Assembly: GCF_001954135.1 (NCBI RefSeq) | Contig: NZ_MBEQ01000070.1 | Span: forward strand, 1-64,000 | DNA from: Mycobacterium sp. GA-1841 | GTDB taxonomy: Bacteria; Actinomycetota; Actinomycetes; Mycobacteriales; Mycobacteriaceae | Direction of reading: 5' to 3' | DNA length: 64,000 bases | Shown: positions 1 to 11,222 of the stretch, piece by piece | How the letters are laid out: each line of letters begins with the position of its first letter | Numbering within the stretch: the first letter of the stretch is position 1 | Made by a program: the position numbers and the translations under genes | The notes under the pieces: model-generated | What the model was told of the DNA's origin: nothing | What the model saw: the letters and a program-made list of their open reading frames with translations, nothing else | The model's database searches: none

Positions 1-139
1 GCGGCTCATCGACCAGCATCTCGCAGCAAGTCCCACGAACCCAACAACAAAACGCTGATAGGAATCATTAGCGTGCGGGTCTGCCGGTCGACACACCGTC
101 GATCACCAGCAGGCTGCGCACGCTCGTGGCGTTTGGGGC

Positions 140-796
140 CTACGTGACCAGCGCGACGGCGAAACCGTCCCACCCTTTGGTGCCCACGGTCTGAATGGCC
201 GCAGTGTCCAATCGCGGATGGTCGCCCATCATCTCCAGCATGTCCCGGACGCCCCGGGCCTGGGCGTCATCGGCGGCGGGCGCCAGCACTCGACCCATCC
301 GAGTCACGTTGTCCACCACGATGATCGAGCCTGGCCGGCCAACTCTGATCGCCCACTCGACGTAGCCGACGTTGTTCTCCTTGTCGGCGTCGATGAAGAC
401 CAGGTCGAAGACATCACCGCGCTCGGCCAGCCGTGGCAGCGTGTCCAGCGCAGCGCCGACGATCACCTCGATGCGGTCCGCGACACCGGCGCGCGCGAAA
501 TTGGCCTGCGCCACCTCGGCGTGGCGAGGCTCGTACTCGAGCGTGACGACGCTGCCGTCCGGTCCGACACCGCGGGCCAGGTTGATGGTGCTGTAACCGG
601 CGAGCGTCCCGATCTCCAACACCCGACGCGCCCCGGCCATGGTGGTCAACAAGGACAACAGCTTTCCGTGTTGCGCCGACACCTCGATGGCCGGCATGTC
701 GGCGGCCCGCGCGGATTCCCGCGCCGCGATCAGCGCATCATCCTCGGTGTGCAGCACGTCGGTGAACATGGCGTCGACATCACGGGGTTCGGTCAT
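140..796 (-). CDS. class I SAM-dependent O-methyltransferase (Rv0187-like)
   Basis: A 218-residue cytosolic enzyme predicted to move a methyl group from S-adenosylmethionine to a hydroxyl acceptor; the acceptor is not known. The SAM-binding loop (VLEIGTLAGYST, residues 59-70) and the acidic FDLVFIDADK motif (130-139) typical of catechol-type O-methyltransferases are both intact. ATG start at 796. Length and position match M. tuberculosis Rv0187 (recalled, 220 aa), at the end of the syntenic block that includes sigG. The 139 bp beyond its stop, up to the window edge, hold no gene I can support. Confidence 0.9.
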   Translation of the reverse strand: MTEPRDVDAMFTDVLHTEDDALIAARESARAADMPAIEVSAQHGKLLSLLTTMAGARRVLEIGTLAGYSTINLARGVGPDGSVVTLEYEPRHAEVAQANFARAGVADRIEVIVGAALDTLPRLAERGDVFDLVFIDADKENNVGYVEWAIRVGRPGSIIVVDNVTRMGRVLAPAADDAQARGVRDMLEMMGDHPRLDTAAIQTVGTKGWDGFAVALVT

Positions 797-905
797 GTGC
801 GCCAGAGTAGCGTCAGGCCTCGGCGCGAGAGTTCGGTTACAAGCGCCCCCTCGGCAGCAGGTGACCGCGCGCCGGCGAGGTGTAGGTCAGAATCGTCGCC
901 ATCGT

Positions 906-3900
906 TTACGTCATCCGGCGGGCGACATCCAGCCGGCCTCGGGCGTCCAGCTTTTCGCACAAGGCCAGGTACTGCGCGGACAGTTCGGCGCCACCCGGCA
1001 CATCCCCGTCGGCGTGCGCCAGCAAGGCCTGCGACCGCAACCACCACAGGTCGAGTGCCGGGATCCCGGGTCGTAGCTCTTGCCAGTGTTCCAGGATTCG
1101 GTGGGCCTCGGCGCGCTCCAGTTCGGAGCCCGACGCGACGAGAAGTTCGACGAGCGGCTCCCCGAGGTATCCAAGAAAGAACTTGGAGCCAATGTCGCCG
1201 TACCTCGCGAAGCCGGACCGCAGCTCGGCCAGTCCCCGGGCCCGGTCGCCGTGGTGGACGGCATCGAGGGCAAGATCGGCGATGATGGTGGGCTTGATGA
1301 ACGTCATCGAGCGGTGCCCGTCGATGAACGAAAGCGCCTGCCGCAGTTGGTCGACTGCCGCCGCATCAGGCCGGGGCACGGCTCGTAGTACAGCAGTGCC
1401 CCGGGCCCAATGCGTGCAGACGACACCGCTGCTGTCACCGAGTTCCACGGCCACCCGCGCCGCCTCGTCGAGAGAGTCGACAAACTCGTCGGCATGACAC
1501 AACCCGAGCGCCACCGCCACTCCCGCGTACAGCACGGTGTGGGTGAACGTCATCGGCCGATCCGATCGGGCGAATTCGATACCTTCGCGCAGGTGGCGGC
1601 GTCCTCGTTCGGGTTGCCCCAGGCAGAGCTCCATGACGCCACGAAGCGCTTGTGCTGGAGCAAGTTCGGTACGTGGTGTCCGGGCAGCGTCCAACAGGTC
1701 GATGGCCTGTAGCCCCGACTCCAGTTCACAATTGGCCAGCTTTGTGAAGGCGACCGCATTCACCACGATGCCGGTGGCCTCGGCGTCCCATCGGGCGTCC
1801 TCGGCCATCCGGTGTAACTGCGAGGCAAGCGCTGCGGCCTCACGAAGGTTCTCCTCATTGACCGTGATAGACCACAGCTGCCCGGCGGTTCCGATGGCGA
1901 GTGCTCTCATATCGTCGGAACGCGTGGCCAGAGCTCGGAATTCGCGATAACGCTGCGCAGTATCGGTGTCATTGCCCACATAGAGCGAGGTCGACACCAG
2001 CAGCGCACGAGGTGCCACACGCATTTCCGCCAACCCGGGCTGGTCAGGAGGCAGCCGGTCGGCAATGCGCTGGGCATGTTCCCACTGCTCACGCGCGGCT
2101 GGGATGTCACGCAGTCGAATCCGTTGCCCCGCACGCATATGCCACTCGTATGCGGCAGTCAGTTCACCGGCCGCCTCCAAGTGGGCGGCGATCAACGCGG
2201 CATTTTCCTCCGCAGCCCCGGGGTCGCGCCGCTGGATGGCGGCGGCGAGTCGTCCGTGGGCTCGCGCCCGGTCTCGATTCAGTTGTGATTCATACGCCAC
2301 CGTGCGGACCAGCGGATGATGGAAGCAATACCGTTGTCGGGGAAGGAATTCCGTTTGGTCGATCAGTTCTGCGGAGACAAGCTCGGACAACCCGTCCGCC
2401 TCGGCTTCCGGATGCAGCATGCGCAGGGTGTCGGCGTCGAAATCCGTGCCGATCACTGCGGCCGCATTGAGTGTCCGCTTGGCATGCACCGTCAACCGGT
2501 CGATGCGTGCCGCGAGGACGGCCTGGACCGTCGGCGGCACCGAGATGCGGTCCAGATTGCTCGTCATCCGATAGTTTCCGCGACTACCCGCCAGCACGCC
2601 CCGGCCGGCGAGATCGCGGACGATCTCCTCGACGAAGTACGGGTTTCCCACCGCCACAGCGGCGATCCGAGCAGCCAGCCCGGACAGTGACGGGTCGTCG
2701 CCGAGGAGGTGACCGACCAGGCGGGCCGCCACCGGTGCCTTCAGCGGATGCAACCTGATGGTCGCCGACCGGTCGCTCCGCAGAGATCCGTGATATTCGG
2801 GGCGATAGGTGGCGACGACGGTCGCTGTCGCCACATCACCGATCTCGGTCACGAAATCGGCAAGCACCTCGTCACTGGGCGCATCGATCCAGTGCACATC
2901 CTCGAGGACGAAGACCGTCGGCACGGACGACATCCGAACGGCGGTGGCCATGAGTGCCACCAGCCTTCGTCGCCGGCCCTCCAGAGCGACACCCGTATCG
3001 GGCGTGCCGGCGTCACCGATTCCCATCGCCTCGAACAACACACCGGAATCCGGGAGGTGCGCCGCCAAGCGTCCGTCGAACTGCTCGATGGTGCGTGTCC
3101 GGGCCAGATCCGGGCTCAGCCCATCCACGCCGAACATGCCGCGCAGCAATAGCGAGAGCATGCGAAAGGCCAGAACGGAGGCGTGCGCCTCGCCACGGGC
3201 CACCACGACCCGCGCCCCCTGACGCTCCGCCGCCGCGGCGAAGTGGCTGACCAGCCGGCTCTTGCCCAGGCCCGGCTCGCCGATCACACCGACGAACTCA
3301 CCGCTGCGGGAGTCAAAGGCCGCCTGCAGTCGATTCAGTTCCGCGGCACGGCCCATCAGGACACCCGAGGTTCGGCCCAGCACCGCACTGCCGGTTTCCA
3401 CCGAGTACAGCTGTCGGGCCGGCACGGGCTCCTCGAACCCCTTGACCGTGACGTACTTTTTGGGGCCGAGCCCTGCAGCGTCCTCGACCAGTCGGGCGGT
3501 GGACACCGAGCACATCACCCCGCCCGCCGGGGCCACCGATTCCATGCGCTGCGCGAGACCGACCGGGTGGCCGACGGCGGTGTAGCCGCCCGAGCCGATC
3601 TGCCCGGCGACGACGTCACCGGAGTTCAGTCCGACCCGCAGGCTCAGCTCGACACCATCACGCTGGGCCACCTCGACGGCGAGCGCTCCGGCGACCGATT
3701 GGATCTCCAGCGCCGCGATGCAGCCTCGCAAGGCGTGATCCTCAAGCGCAGCGGGCGCACCGAACAGTGCCATCAGGCCGTCCCCGGTGAACTTGTCGAC
3801 GGTCCCGCGGTAACGCTGCACCACACTCGCGGCCTGGTTGAACAACTCGTTCATGATTTCGCGGAGTCGTTCCGTATCGAGCGCGGCGGCGAGTTTCATC

Positions 3901-4064
3901 GAGCCGACGACGTCGGCGAAGAGAACGGTGACCTGTTTGTATTCACTGGTCGCCGGCTGCCCGCCGACCGCGGTTCCGCACATGTCGCAGAATCGTGCCC
4001 GCGCCCGCAGGTCGCTGGCACACGACGGGCACCGGCGCGCCGTCTCATCGACCGCGGCAGCCAT
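906..4064 (-). CDS. zinc-ribbon / class III cyclase-like / AAA ATPase regulator
   Basis: A 1052-residue multidomain signalling protein. Residues 12-30 form a zinc ribbon (CPSC and CDMC pairs). A class III nucleotide cyclase homology domain follows (about 43-190): metal-binding Asp51 in FADVVGS and Asp95 in KFTGDG, and the ATP-specifying Lys91 position, are present. In the second catalytic stretch (VGHPVGLAQR) the usual Asp and Asn are His166 and Gly169, while Arg173 remains. An AAA/NTPase module has Walker A GEPGLGKS (262-269) and Walker B VFVLEDVHW (384-392). The remainder is TPR-like helical repeats. This is the architecture of actinobacterial cyclase/ATPase regulators. Cyclase activity is doubtful because of the substitutions. 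Confidence 0.88.
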   Translation of the reverse strand: MAAAVDETARRCPSCASDLRARARFCDMCGTAVGGQPATSEYKQVTVLFADVVGSMKLAAALDTERLREIMNELFNQAASVVQRYRGTVDKFTGDGLMALFGAPAALEDHALRGCIAALEIQSVAGALAVEVAQRDGVELSLRVGLNSGDVVAGQIGSGGYTAVGHPVGLAQRMESVAPAGGVMCSVSTARLVEDAAGLGPKKYVTVKGFEEPVPARQLYSVETGSAVLGRTSGVLMGRAAELNRLQAAFDSRSGEFVGVIGEPGLGKSRLVSHFAAAAERQGARVVVARGEAHASVLAFRMLSLLLRGMFGVDGLSPDLARTRTIEQFDGRLAAHLPDSGVLFEAMGIGDAGTPDTGVALEGRRRRLVALMATAVRMSSVPTVFVLEDVHWIDAPSDEVLADFVTEIGDVATATVVATYRPEYHGSLRSDRSATIRLHPLKAPVAARLVGHLLGDDPSLSGLAARIAAVAVGNPYFVEEIVRDLAGRGVLAGSRGNYRMTSNLDRISVPPTVQAVLAARIDRLTVHAKRTLNAAAVIGTDFDADTLRMLHPEAEADGLSELVSAELIDQTEFLPRQRYCFHHPLVRTVAYESQLNRDRARAHGRLAAAIQRRDPGAAEENAALIAAHLEAAGELTAAYEWHMRAGQRIRLRDIPAAREQWEHAQRIADRLPPDQPGLAEMRVAPRALLVSTSLYVGNDTDTAQRYREFRALATRSDDMRALAIGTAGQLWSITVNEENLREAAALASQLHRMAEDARWDAEATGIVVNAVAFTKLANCELESGLQAIDLLDAARTPRTELAPAQALRGVMELCLGQPERGRRHLREGIEFARSDRPMTFTHTVLYAGVAVALGLCHADEFVDSLDEAARVAVELGDSSGVVCTHWARGTAVLRAVPRPDAAAVDQLRQALSFIDGHRSMTFIKPTIIADLALDAVHHGDRARGLAELRSGFARYGDIGSKFFLGYLGEPLVELLVASGSELERAEAHRILEHWQELRPGIPALDLWWLRSQALLAHADGDVPGGAELSAQYLALCEKLDARGRLDVARRMT

Positions 4065-4113
4065 TCGCCAATCCAGCTATTGCGTCAATATGGCAATGAT
4101 TGCGTACCCGAGG

Positions 4114-4584
4114 TCAGGCCACACCTTCTTTGGCGTAGACCATGCGCAGCACCAGCCCGACCTCCGGACCCATGACCGTCTCGCACAGTTCGCAGTAGGT
4201 GGCCACGAAGTCGGGGCCGTGTGCCGGGCCGCCGGGGCTCAGGTGGTGGGCAACCTCGTGCAGTATCACCAATTCTCGCAGGGCCCAGGTGTCATGCTCG
4301 GGTACGGCGATGACGGCCTTGTCCTCGATCAGCTCGTAGTGCGCGGCGGTGGCTCCGCGGCGGCGGCGGACCGCCAACGGCCGCGCCCCCACCTGGGCGA
4401 CCACGTCGTCGACGTAACGCTGCACCGATTCCACGGATCCGAATTTCGCCTCGGGCGGTAACGTCAGGGACATACCGAAGAAGTCGATGGCGCGCGAACT
4501 ATGTTGTGCCGCACGGTCAAACATGGTGCGCACGAACTGTTCGGCCGCGTAAACCTTGGCGCGTTGGGTGTCCCGGGCGGTCAT
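4114..4584 (-). CDS. TIGR04338-type putative zinc metallohydrolase (Rv0185-like)
   Basis: A 156-residue protein with a clear zinc-protease motif: HEVAH at residues 109-113 plus a nearby His122, so zinc binding is expected, though no substrate is known. The start is an ATG at 4584 that overlaps the stop of the upstream DUF2786 gene by 4 nt (ATGA), which favours this start over a longer frame reaching back to about 5049. DUF2786 and this family sit side by side in M. tuberculosis (Rv0184-Rv0185, recalled), so the two proteins probably act together. Function unknown. Confidence 0.85.
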   Translation of the reverse strand: MTARDTQRAKVYAAEQFVRTMFDRAAQHSSRAIDFFGMSLTLPPEAKFGSVESVQRYVDDVVAQVGARPLAVRRRRGATAAHYELIEDKAVIAVPEHDTWALRELVILHEVAHHLSPGGPAHGPDFVATYCELCETVMGPEVGLVLRMVYAKEGVA

Positions 4585-5324
4585 CGCTCCAGGGCGCCGC
4601 GGGCGCCGGAGATCTCCGTGACCGGCCCGATCCGGGCGTGGCGACCGGCGCGGTCCCCGGCCCGCCGGGCGGCCGACGAGTACCCCGCCGACGCACTCGA
4701 CGCTCGCCACGTCCCACGGGCCTGCGAGGTTTCCCGATAGAAGCTGCGCAGCTCGATGTCCTTGTCCCGCAAGGCGATGGCGGTACCCGGGCGGTCGGCC
4801 TCGTCGACCTCGCGGTGCGCCTCTTCGCGGGCCTGGGTCAGCCGCTGGCCGATACGCGCACCGAAGGCGAGCTGGAAGTTGAGTCGCGCGGTGATGGTCG
4901 GGGTGGGCCTGTGGGCACCCGAGGCGATGTAGGCCTCGGACGCCTTGACCATCTGCAGCAGCAGGCTGGTGTAGAGCGCGTGGGTGGCATCGATATCCTC
5001 GGCGAACCCGTAGGCGTAGACGAAGGTCGAGTTGGACGCCACGTCGCACTTCACGTCGTTGGCCTGCCCGATCATCACGAACAACTGCACATAGGTGCGC
5101 AGCCCCTTGGTTCCGGCCGCACCGATGGTGATGGTGCGCTGCACCGGCATCTGCGCTTTGGTCCGCTGGTCCGAGTGCGCGCGTGCCACCGCCAGGTCGA
5201 TCGAGGTGGCAGTGGCCAGCCGCTGGGCGGCGGCCATGAATGCCTCCGCCTCGTGCAGGTTGTCGGTACCCTCGGCCTGACGCAGCAGAGCGGCGATCCG
5301 CGCCAGCATCTTGTCGTCACTCAT
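4581..5324 (-). CDS. DUF2786 domain protein (Rv0184-like)
   Basis: A 247-residue protein whose N-terminus (MSDDKMLARIAALLRQAEGT, residues 1-20) is the typical DUF2786 segment; the rest is helical and has no recognisable catalytic motif. The C-terminus (about 200-247) is rich in Arg, Ala and Gly. Its ATG at 5324 lies inside the last of three 35-bp repeats, and overlaps the TGA of a 12-codon mini-ORF by 4 nt, so initiation is probably coupled to upstream translation. It overlaps the next gene by ATGA as well. Orthologue of Rv0184 by length (recalled, 249 aa) and order. Function unknown. Confidence 0.85.
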   Translation of the reverse strand: MSDDKMLARIAALLRQAEGTDNLHEAEAFMAAAQRLATATSIDLAVARAHSDQRTKAQMPVQRTITIGAAGTKGLRTYVQLFVMIGQANDVKCDVASNSTFVYAYGFAEDIDATHALYTSLLLQMVKASEAYIASGAHRPTPTITARLNFQLAFGARIGQRLTQAREEAHREVDEADRPGTAIALRDKDIELRSFYRETSQARGTWRASSASAGYSSAARRAGDRAGRHARIGPVTEISGARGALER

Positions 5325-5420
5325 AGCGCGATCCGCTCCGCTTCTCGCTCGTCACTCATAGCGCGATCCGCTCCGCTTCTCGCTCGTCACTCATAGCGCG
5401 ATCCGCTCCGCTTCTCGCTC
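5316..5420 (-). repeat. three perfect 35-bp tandem repeats carrying start codons
   Basis: Three identical consecutive 35-bp units (5316-5350, 5351-5385, 5386-5420). Each contains on the minus strand the sequence CTATGAGTGAC, that is a TGA stop overlapping an ATG start. The last unit supplies the start codon of the DUF2786 gene. 35 is not a multiple of three, so successive units lie in different reading frames. Confidence 0.97.
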
Positions 5421-5429
5421 GTAGCTCAC
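5321..5429 (-). other. relay of three overlapping 12-codon mini-ORFs
   Basis: On the minus strand three tiny ORFs are chained by 4-nt overlaps: 5391-5429 (GTG start, VSYEREAERIAL), 5356-5394 and 5321-5359 (both ATG, MSDEREAERIAL). The TGA of each overlaps the start of the next, and the third overlaps the DUF2786 start. The first begins 9 nt after the stop of the lipoprotein gene. The series could hand terminating ribosomes from the lipoprotein gene to DUF2786. Whether the peptides themselves matter is unknown. Confidence 0.5.
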
Positions 5430-5438
5430 GCGACCAAC

Positions 5439-8323
<2,885 letters not shown>

Positions 8324-8387
8324 CGCCGAACGACCCGTGGTGCCACGCGATCTGGGCAATGGCGGGGGATAACTGGCCACTGAAGCC

Positions 8388-8879
8388 TCAATCTGACCGA
8401 TGGGCCGCCTGCAACGCCGCGATATCGAACTTGCCGTGGGTGCTGAGCACCGCAGACATCAACCTGGCGTCGGCTGCGGAGTCTCCCTGGTCCAGGAGGT
8501 CGTAGTACTCCGTCGGGGTGATCTGCCATGCCAGCCCGTACTTGTCCTTGAGCCAGCCGCAGGGCAGCTCCTCGCCGCCCTCCACCAGGGCCGCCCAGAC
8601 CTCGTCGAGCTGTTGTTGGCCGGTGACGCGCACCTCCAGGGAGACGGCCTCGGTGAAGGTGAACTGCGGGCCGCCGTTGATGCCGACGAAGCGCTGGCCG
8701 GACAGCTCGAATTCCACCACCACCGGCACGTCCTGCGGTGAGGGCGAATCAGGGTGGGAGGCGATGGTCTTGACGATGCGGCCATTGCCGCCGAACGCGG
8801 CGATGTAGTGCTGTGCGGCCTGCTCGGCCTCGCGGTCGAACCACAGGTTGGGGACGATGCTTACGCTGATCTCGGTCAT
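8388..8879 (-). CDS. VOC/PhnB-like 3-demethylubiquinone methyltransferase-family protein
   Basis: A 163-residue protein of the glyoxalase/VOC superfamily, PhnB-like subgroup (often annotated 3-demethylubiquinone-9 3-methyltransferase). Typical pieces are the N-terminal LWFDREAEQAAQHYIAAFGG, the FVGINGGPQF strand (about 65-74) and CGWLKDKYGLAWQITP (about 103-118). These proteins are dimers of paired beta-alpha-beta modules; the true reaction is generally unknown. ATG start at 8879. It converges with sigG. Confidence 0.85.
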   Translation of the reverse strand: MTEISVSIVPNLWFDREAEQAAQHYIAAFGGNGRIVKTIASHPDSPSPQDVPVVVEFELSGQRFVGINGGPQFTFTEAVSLEVRVTGQQQLDEVWAALVEGGEELPCGWLKDKYGLAWQITPTEYYDLLDQGDSAADARLMSAVLSTHGKFDIAALQAAHRSD

Positions 8880-8996
8880 GTCGGGGTAGACCGGTAGCGG
8901 GCCCCAAATTCATCGCCAGGGGTCACTCGACAACGAAATGAAGCCCGGATAACACCAGGTCAGAGGCCAGCTACCCGGCAGTACTGCAACCTGTTC

Positions 8997-9002
8997 TATT
9001 AT
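8997..9002 (+). promoter_or_regulatory. candidate -10 element (TATTAT) of the alcohol dehydrogenase gene
   Basis: TATTAT ends 8 nt before the ATG at 9011. No ribosome-binding site lies between, so the transcript is probably leaderless or nearly so. The -35 is unclear. Confidence 0.4.
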
Positions 9003-9010
9003 CGCCTCCC

Positions 9011-10135
9011 ATGAAGACCAAAGGCGCCCTGCTCTGGGAACTCAACTCGCCATTCCAGGTCGACGAGATCGACCTCGGCGATCCCGTCGCCGACGAAGTA
9101 CAGATCCGGATGCATGCCGCGGGCATGTGCCACTCCGACTACCACATCACCACCGGGGCCACCCCGATCGGACTGCCCGCACTCGGTGGCCACGAGGGCG
9201 CCGGCGTCGTCACCAAGGTCGGCAAGAACGTCACCGGCCTGGAGGAGGGCGACCATGTCATCCTCGCCTTCATCCCCGCGTGCGGCGAATGCCCGCCGTG
9301 TCTGAAGGGCTTCCGCTCCCTGTGTGACCGTGGTGCCGTATTGCTCGGCGGCAAGGCCATCGCCGACGGCACCAGCCGCATCCACGCCGGTGGCCGCGAG
9401 GTGTCCCCGATGAACCTGCTCGGCACCTTCTCGCCGTACATGACGGTGCACAAGGATTCGGTCGTCAAGATCGACAAGGACATCCCGTTCGAGACCGCGG
9501 CGATCATGGGCTGCGCAGTGCCGACCGGTTTCGGCTCGGCCACCAACGTCGCCGACATCAAGCCTGGCGAGACCGCCATCATCGTCGGCGTCGGCGGTAT
9601 CGGCATGAGCGCGCTTCAGGGTGCGGTCATCTCGGGCGCCAAGCACGTCATCGCGATCGATCCCAACGAATGGAAGCGTGAGCAGGCCATCAAGTTCGGC
9701 GCCACGCACGTGTACCCGTCGATGGCCGAGGCCATCGCGCCGGTCATCGATGTCACCCACGGCCTGATGGGCGACAAGGTCATCATCGCCGTCGGCGAGA
9801 TGAAGGGCGAGTACATCGAAGAGGCGATGATCCTGACCGCCAAGACCGGCACCTGCGTGGTGACGGGCATGGGGTCGATGATGGACGCCGACGTGAAGCT
9901 CAACCTGTTCCTGTTCACCATGCTGCAGAAGACGTTGAAGGGCAACATCTTCGGTGGTGGCAGCTCACACGTGGAGACCCCGCGGCTGGCGGCGCTGTAC
10001 AAGTCCGGCCTGCTCAACCTCGACGACATGATCACCCGGACCTACAAGCTCGAAGACATCAACACCGGCTACCAGGACATGTTGGACGGCAACAACATTC
10101 GCGGTGTCATCAAGTTCGACGAGGCTGACTGGTAA
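9011..10135 (+). CDS. NDMA-dependent (mycothiol-era) zinc alcohol dehydrogenase
   Basis: A 374-residue medium-chain dehydrogenase of the actinobacterial NDMA-dependent alcohol dehydrogenase family, whose tightly bound NAD is typically regenerated in place. Catalytic-zinc Cys and His lie in MCHSDYH (37-43) and GGHEGAG (60-66). The structural-zinc cysteines are in CGECPPCLKGFRSLC (97-111). The Rossmann motif is GVGGIGMSALQG. It resembles mycobacterial AdhB. ATG start; convergent with the AbiEi-like gene, with a strong hairpin between. Substrate (aliphatic alcohols or aldehydes) not determined. Confidence 0.92.
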   Translation: MKTKGALLWELNSPFQVDEIDLGDPVADEVQIRMHAAGMCHSDYHITTGATPIGLPALGGHEGAGVVTKVGKNVTGLEEGDHVILAFIPACGECPPCLKGFRSLCDRGAVLLGGKAIADGTSRIHAGGREVSPMNLLGTFSPYMTVHKDSVVKIDKDIPFETAAIMGCAVPTGFGSATNVADIKPGETAIIVGVGGIGMSALQGAVISGAKHVIAIDPNEWKREQAIKFGATHVYPSMAEAIAPVIDVTHGLMGDKVIIAVGEMKGEYIEEAMILTAKTGTCVVTGMGSMMDADVKLNLFLFTMLQKTLKGNIFGGGSSHVETPRLAALYKSGLLNLDDMITRTYKLEDINTGYQDMLDGNNIRGVIKFDEADW

Positions 10136-10149
10136 CTTTTTCCGCCGAG

Positions 10150-10199
10150 CAGACATAAAACTGCCCCTTTTCGCGTGAAAAGGGGCAGTTTTATGTCTG
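10150..10199. terminator. 50-bp perfect inverted repeat, bidirectional terminator-like (copy 1)
   Basis: Arms of 23 nt (CAGACATAAAACTGCCCCTTTTC and its exact complement) with a GCGT loop. Each strand offers a GC stem followed by a T-rich run. It lies between two convergent genes, so a bidirectional terminator is the simple reading. A nearly identical element lies at 11159-11208. Confidence 0.85.
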
Positions 10200-10213
10200 T
10201 TCGCGGGGGAAAC

Positions 10214-11086
10214 TTAGGCGGCGCGGTCGAATTCGCATGCGATCCGCGCGCATAGTTCGGCGGGATAGCGCCGGACGTCGTCAACCACCGCCGGTACGGT
10301 AATCCAGTTGATCTCCTGTAACCGCGCAACTTTCATCCGATCATGCTTGAACGCTTCAGAATTGGTGTGCCAATCGACACTGTCATACTCCGCAGCCACC
10401 CGGAATTCCGGCCAAGCAAAGTCCACCCGCCACACCATTCCGTGCCGATCCTGGATTTCGTACTGCAGTTCCGGGATAGGCAGCCCCCAGTCGATGAAAA
10501 CCAGTCGCATCTCGGATTCCATCGGCGACTCGGCCCGTGCGTCAGCGTGAGGTAGCAGTCCACGAACCTTCACGATGCCGCGACGTCCGCGTTGCTCGTG
10601 CACCGCGCTTTCCAGGTCAGCCCTTGAGCAGGTACCGCTGCGCAGTGCCGCGTCAAGGGTCGCCAATGCACGCGGGCGACGAAGGGCACGAGCCATCTCA
10701 ACCGCCGTCCACGCCGGTGCGGTCAGCAGGCGACCGTCAACCTTTTTGAGCGGAGCGCCAATTCGCTGATGCACCATGAGTTCCGGCGATGGCCGCACGC
10801 GCACACCCGGGTCGAGGATATGAAGACGGTCATCAGGTTCGGTGTCAAAGCCGTAGATCTGCGCAGCGGTGTTCATGCAGCCGACGACCGGAGTTCTCGC
10901 GAGCAGGTCGAGTGCGCGTAGCCGGGTCCTGGTGTCGGGCGGCCGCAGCGAGTAGACGCCGTGCCACACGCGGAACACCTTGCCGTCCCGGATCCGCCGG
11001 GCAAGAGTCCGGTAGGTGGTTGCGTTGAGCAGCTGCTCGGTCGTCGCAACGCCGTCGTTGCGGGCGAAAACGGCCTCGAACACCAT
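10214..11086 (-). CDS. AbiEi-like winged-helix / DUF559-type (PD-(D/E)XK-like) protein
   Basis: A 290-residue protein. Residues about 1-45 look like the winged-helix domain of AbiEi-type antitoxins (FARNDGVATTEQLL, then RRIRDGKVFRVWHGVYSL). The C-terminal third resembles DUF559/Vsr-like endonuclease folds: VDFAWPEFRVAAEYD provides the Asp and Glu of a PD-(D/E)XK-like core, followed by WHTNSEAFKHDRMK. I see no AbiEii toxin partner. ATG start at 11086; a longer frame to 11167 would run into the upstream inverted repeat. Flanked on both sides by near-identical 50-bp inverted repeats. Function unknown; possibly DNA-related or defence. Confidence 0.75.
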   Translation of the reverse strand: MVFEAVFARNDGVATTEQLLNATTYRTLARRIRDGKVFRVWHGVYSLRPPDTRTRLRALDLLARTPVVGCMNTAAQIYGFDTEPDDRLHILDPGVRVRPSPELMVHQRIGAPLKKVDGRLLTAPAWTAVEMARALRRPRALATLDAALRSGTCSRADLESAVHEQRGRRGIVKVRGLLPHADARAESPMESEMRLVFIDWGLPIPELQYEIQDRHGMVWRVDFAWPEFRVAAEYDSVDWHTNSEAFKHDRMKVARLQEINWITVPAVVDDVRRYPAELCARIACEFDRAA

Positions 11087-11158
11087 GGCGGTGATGTTTG
11101 CGGAGGTGTCGCGTGGCCGCCACTGTGAGGCCGAATCCCCTGTGGATAACTCGCCGAG

Positions 11159-11208
11159 CAGACACAAAACTGCCCCTTTTCGCGTGAAAAGGGGCAGTTT
11201 TGTGTCTG
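11159..11208. terminator. 50-bp perfect inverted repeat (copy 2)
   Basis: Same element as at 10150-10199, with one base pair changed in each arm (CAGACA C AAAA instead of CAGACA T AAAA), so the change is compensated on the other arm. The similarity extends outside the palindrome: CGCCGAG before and TTCGCGGG after in both copies. It sits just past the 3' end of the SDR gene and upstream of the AbiEi-like gene, where it could terminate the SDR transcript. Confidence 0.8.
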
Positions 11209-11222
11209 TTCGCGGGAGGAGG

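Noticed and set aside
4585..5049. N-terminal extension of the metallohydrolase frame to 5049
   Set aside because: The extension is Arg/Gly-rich antisense-like sequence inside the DUF2786 gene; the ATGA-coupled ATG at 4584 fits the family length.
11141..11149. TGTGGATAA, a perfect DnaA-box sequence
   Set aside because: A single box with no cluster, no dnaA/dnaN nearby and no AT-rich unwinding region, so not an origin.
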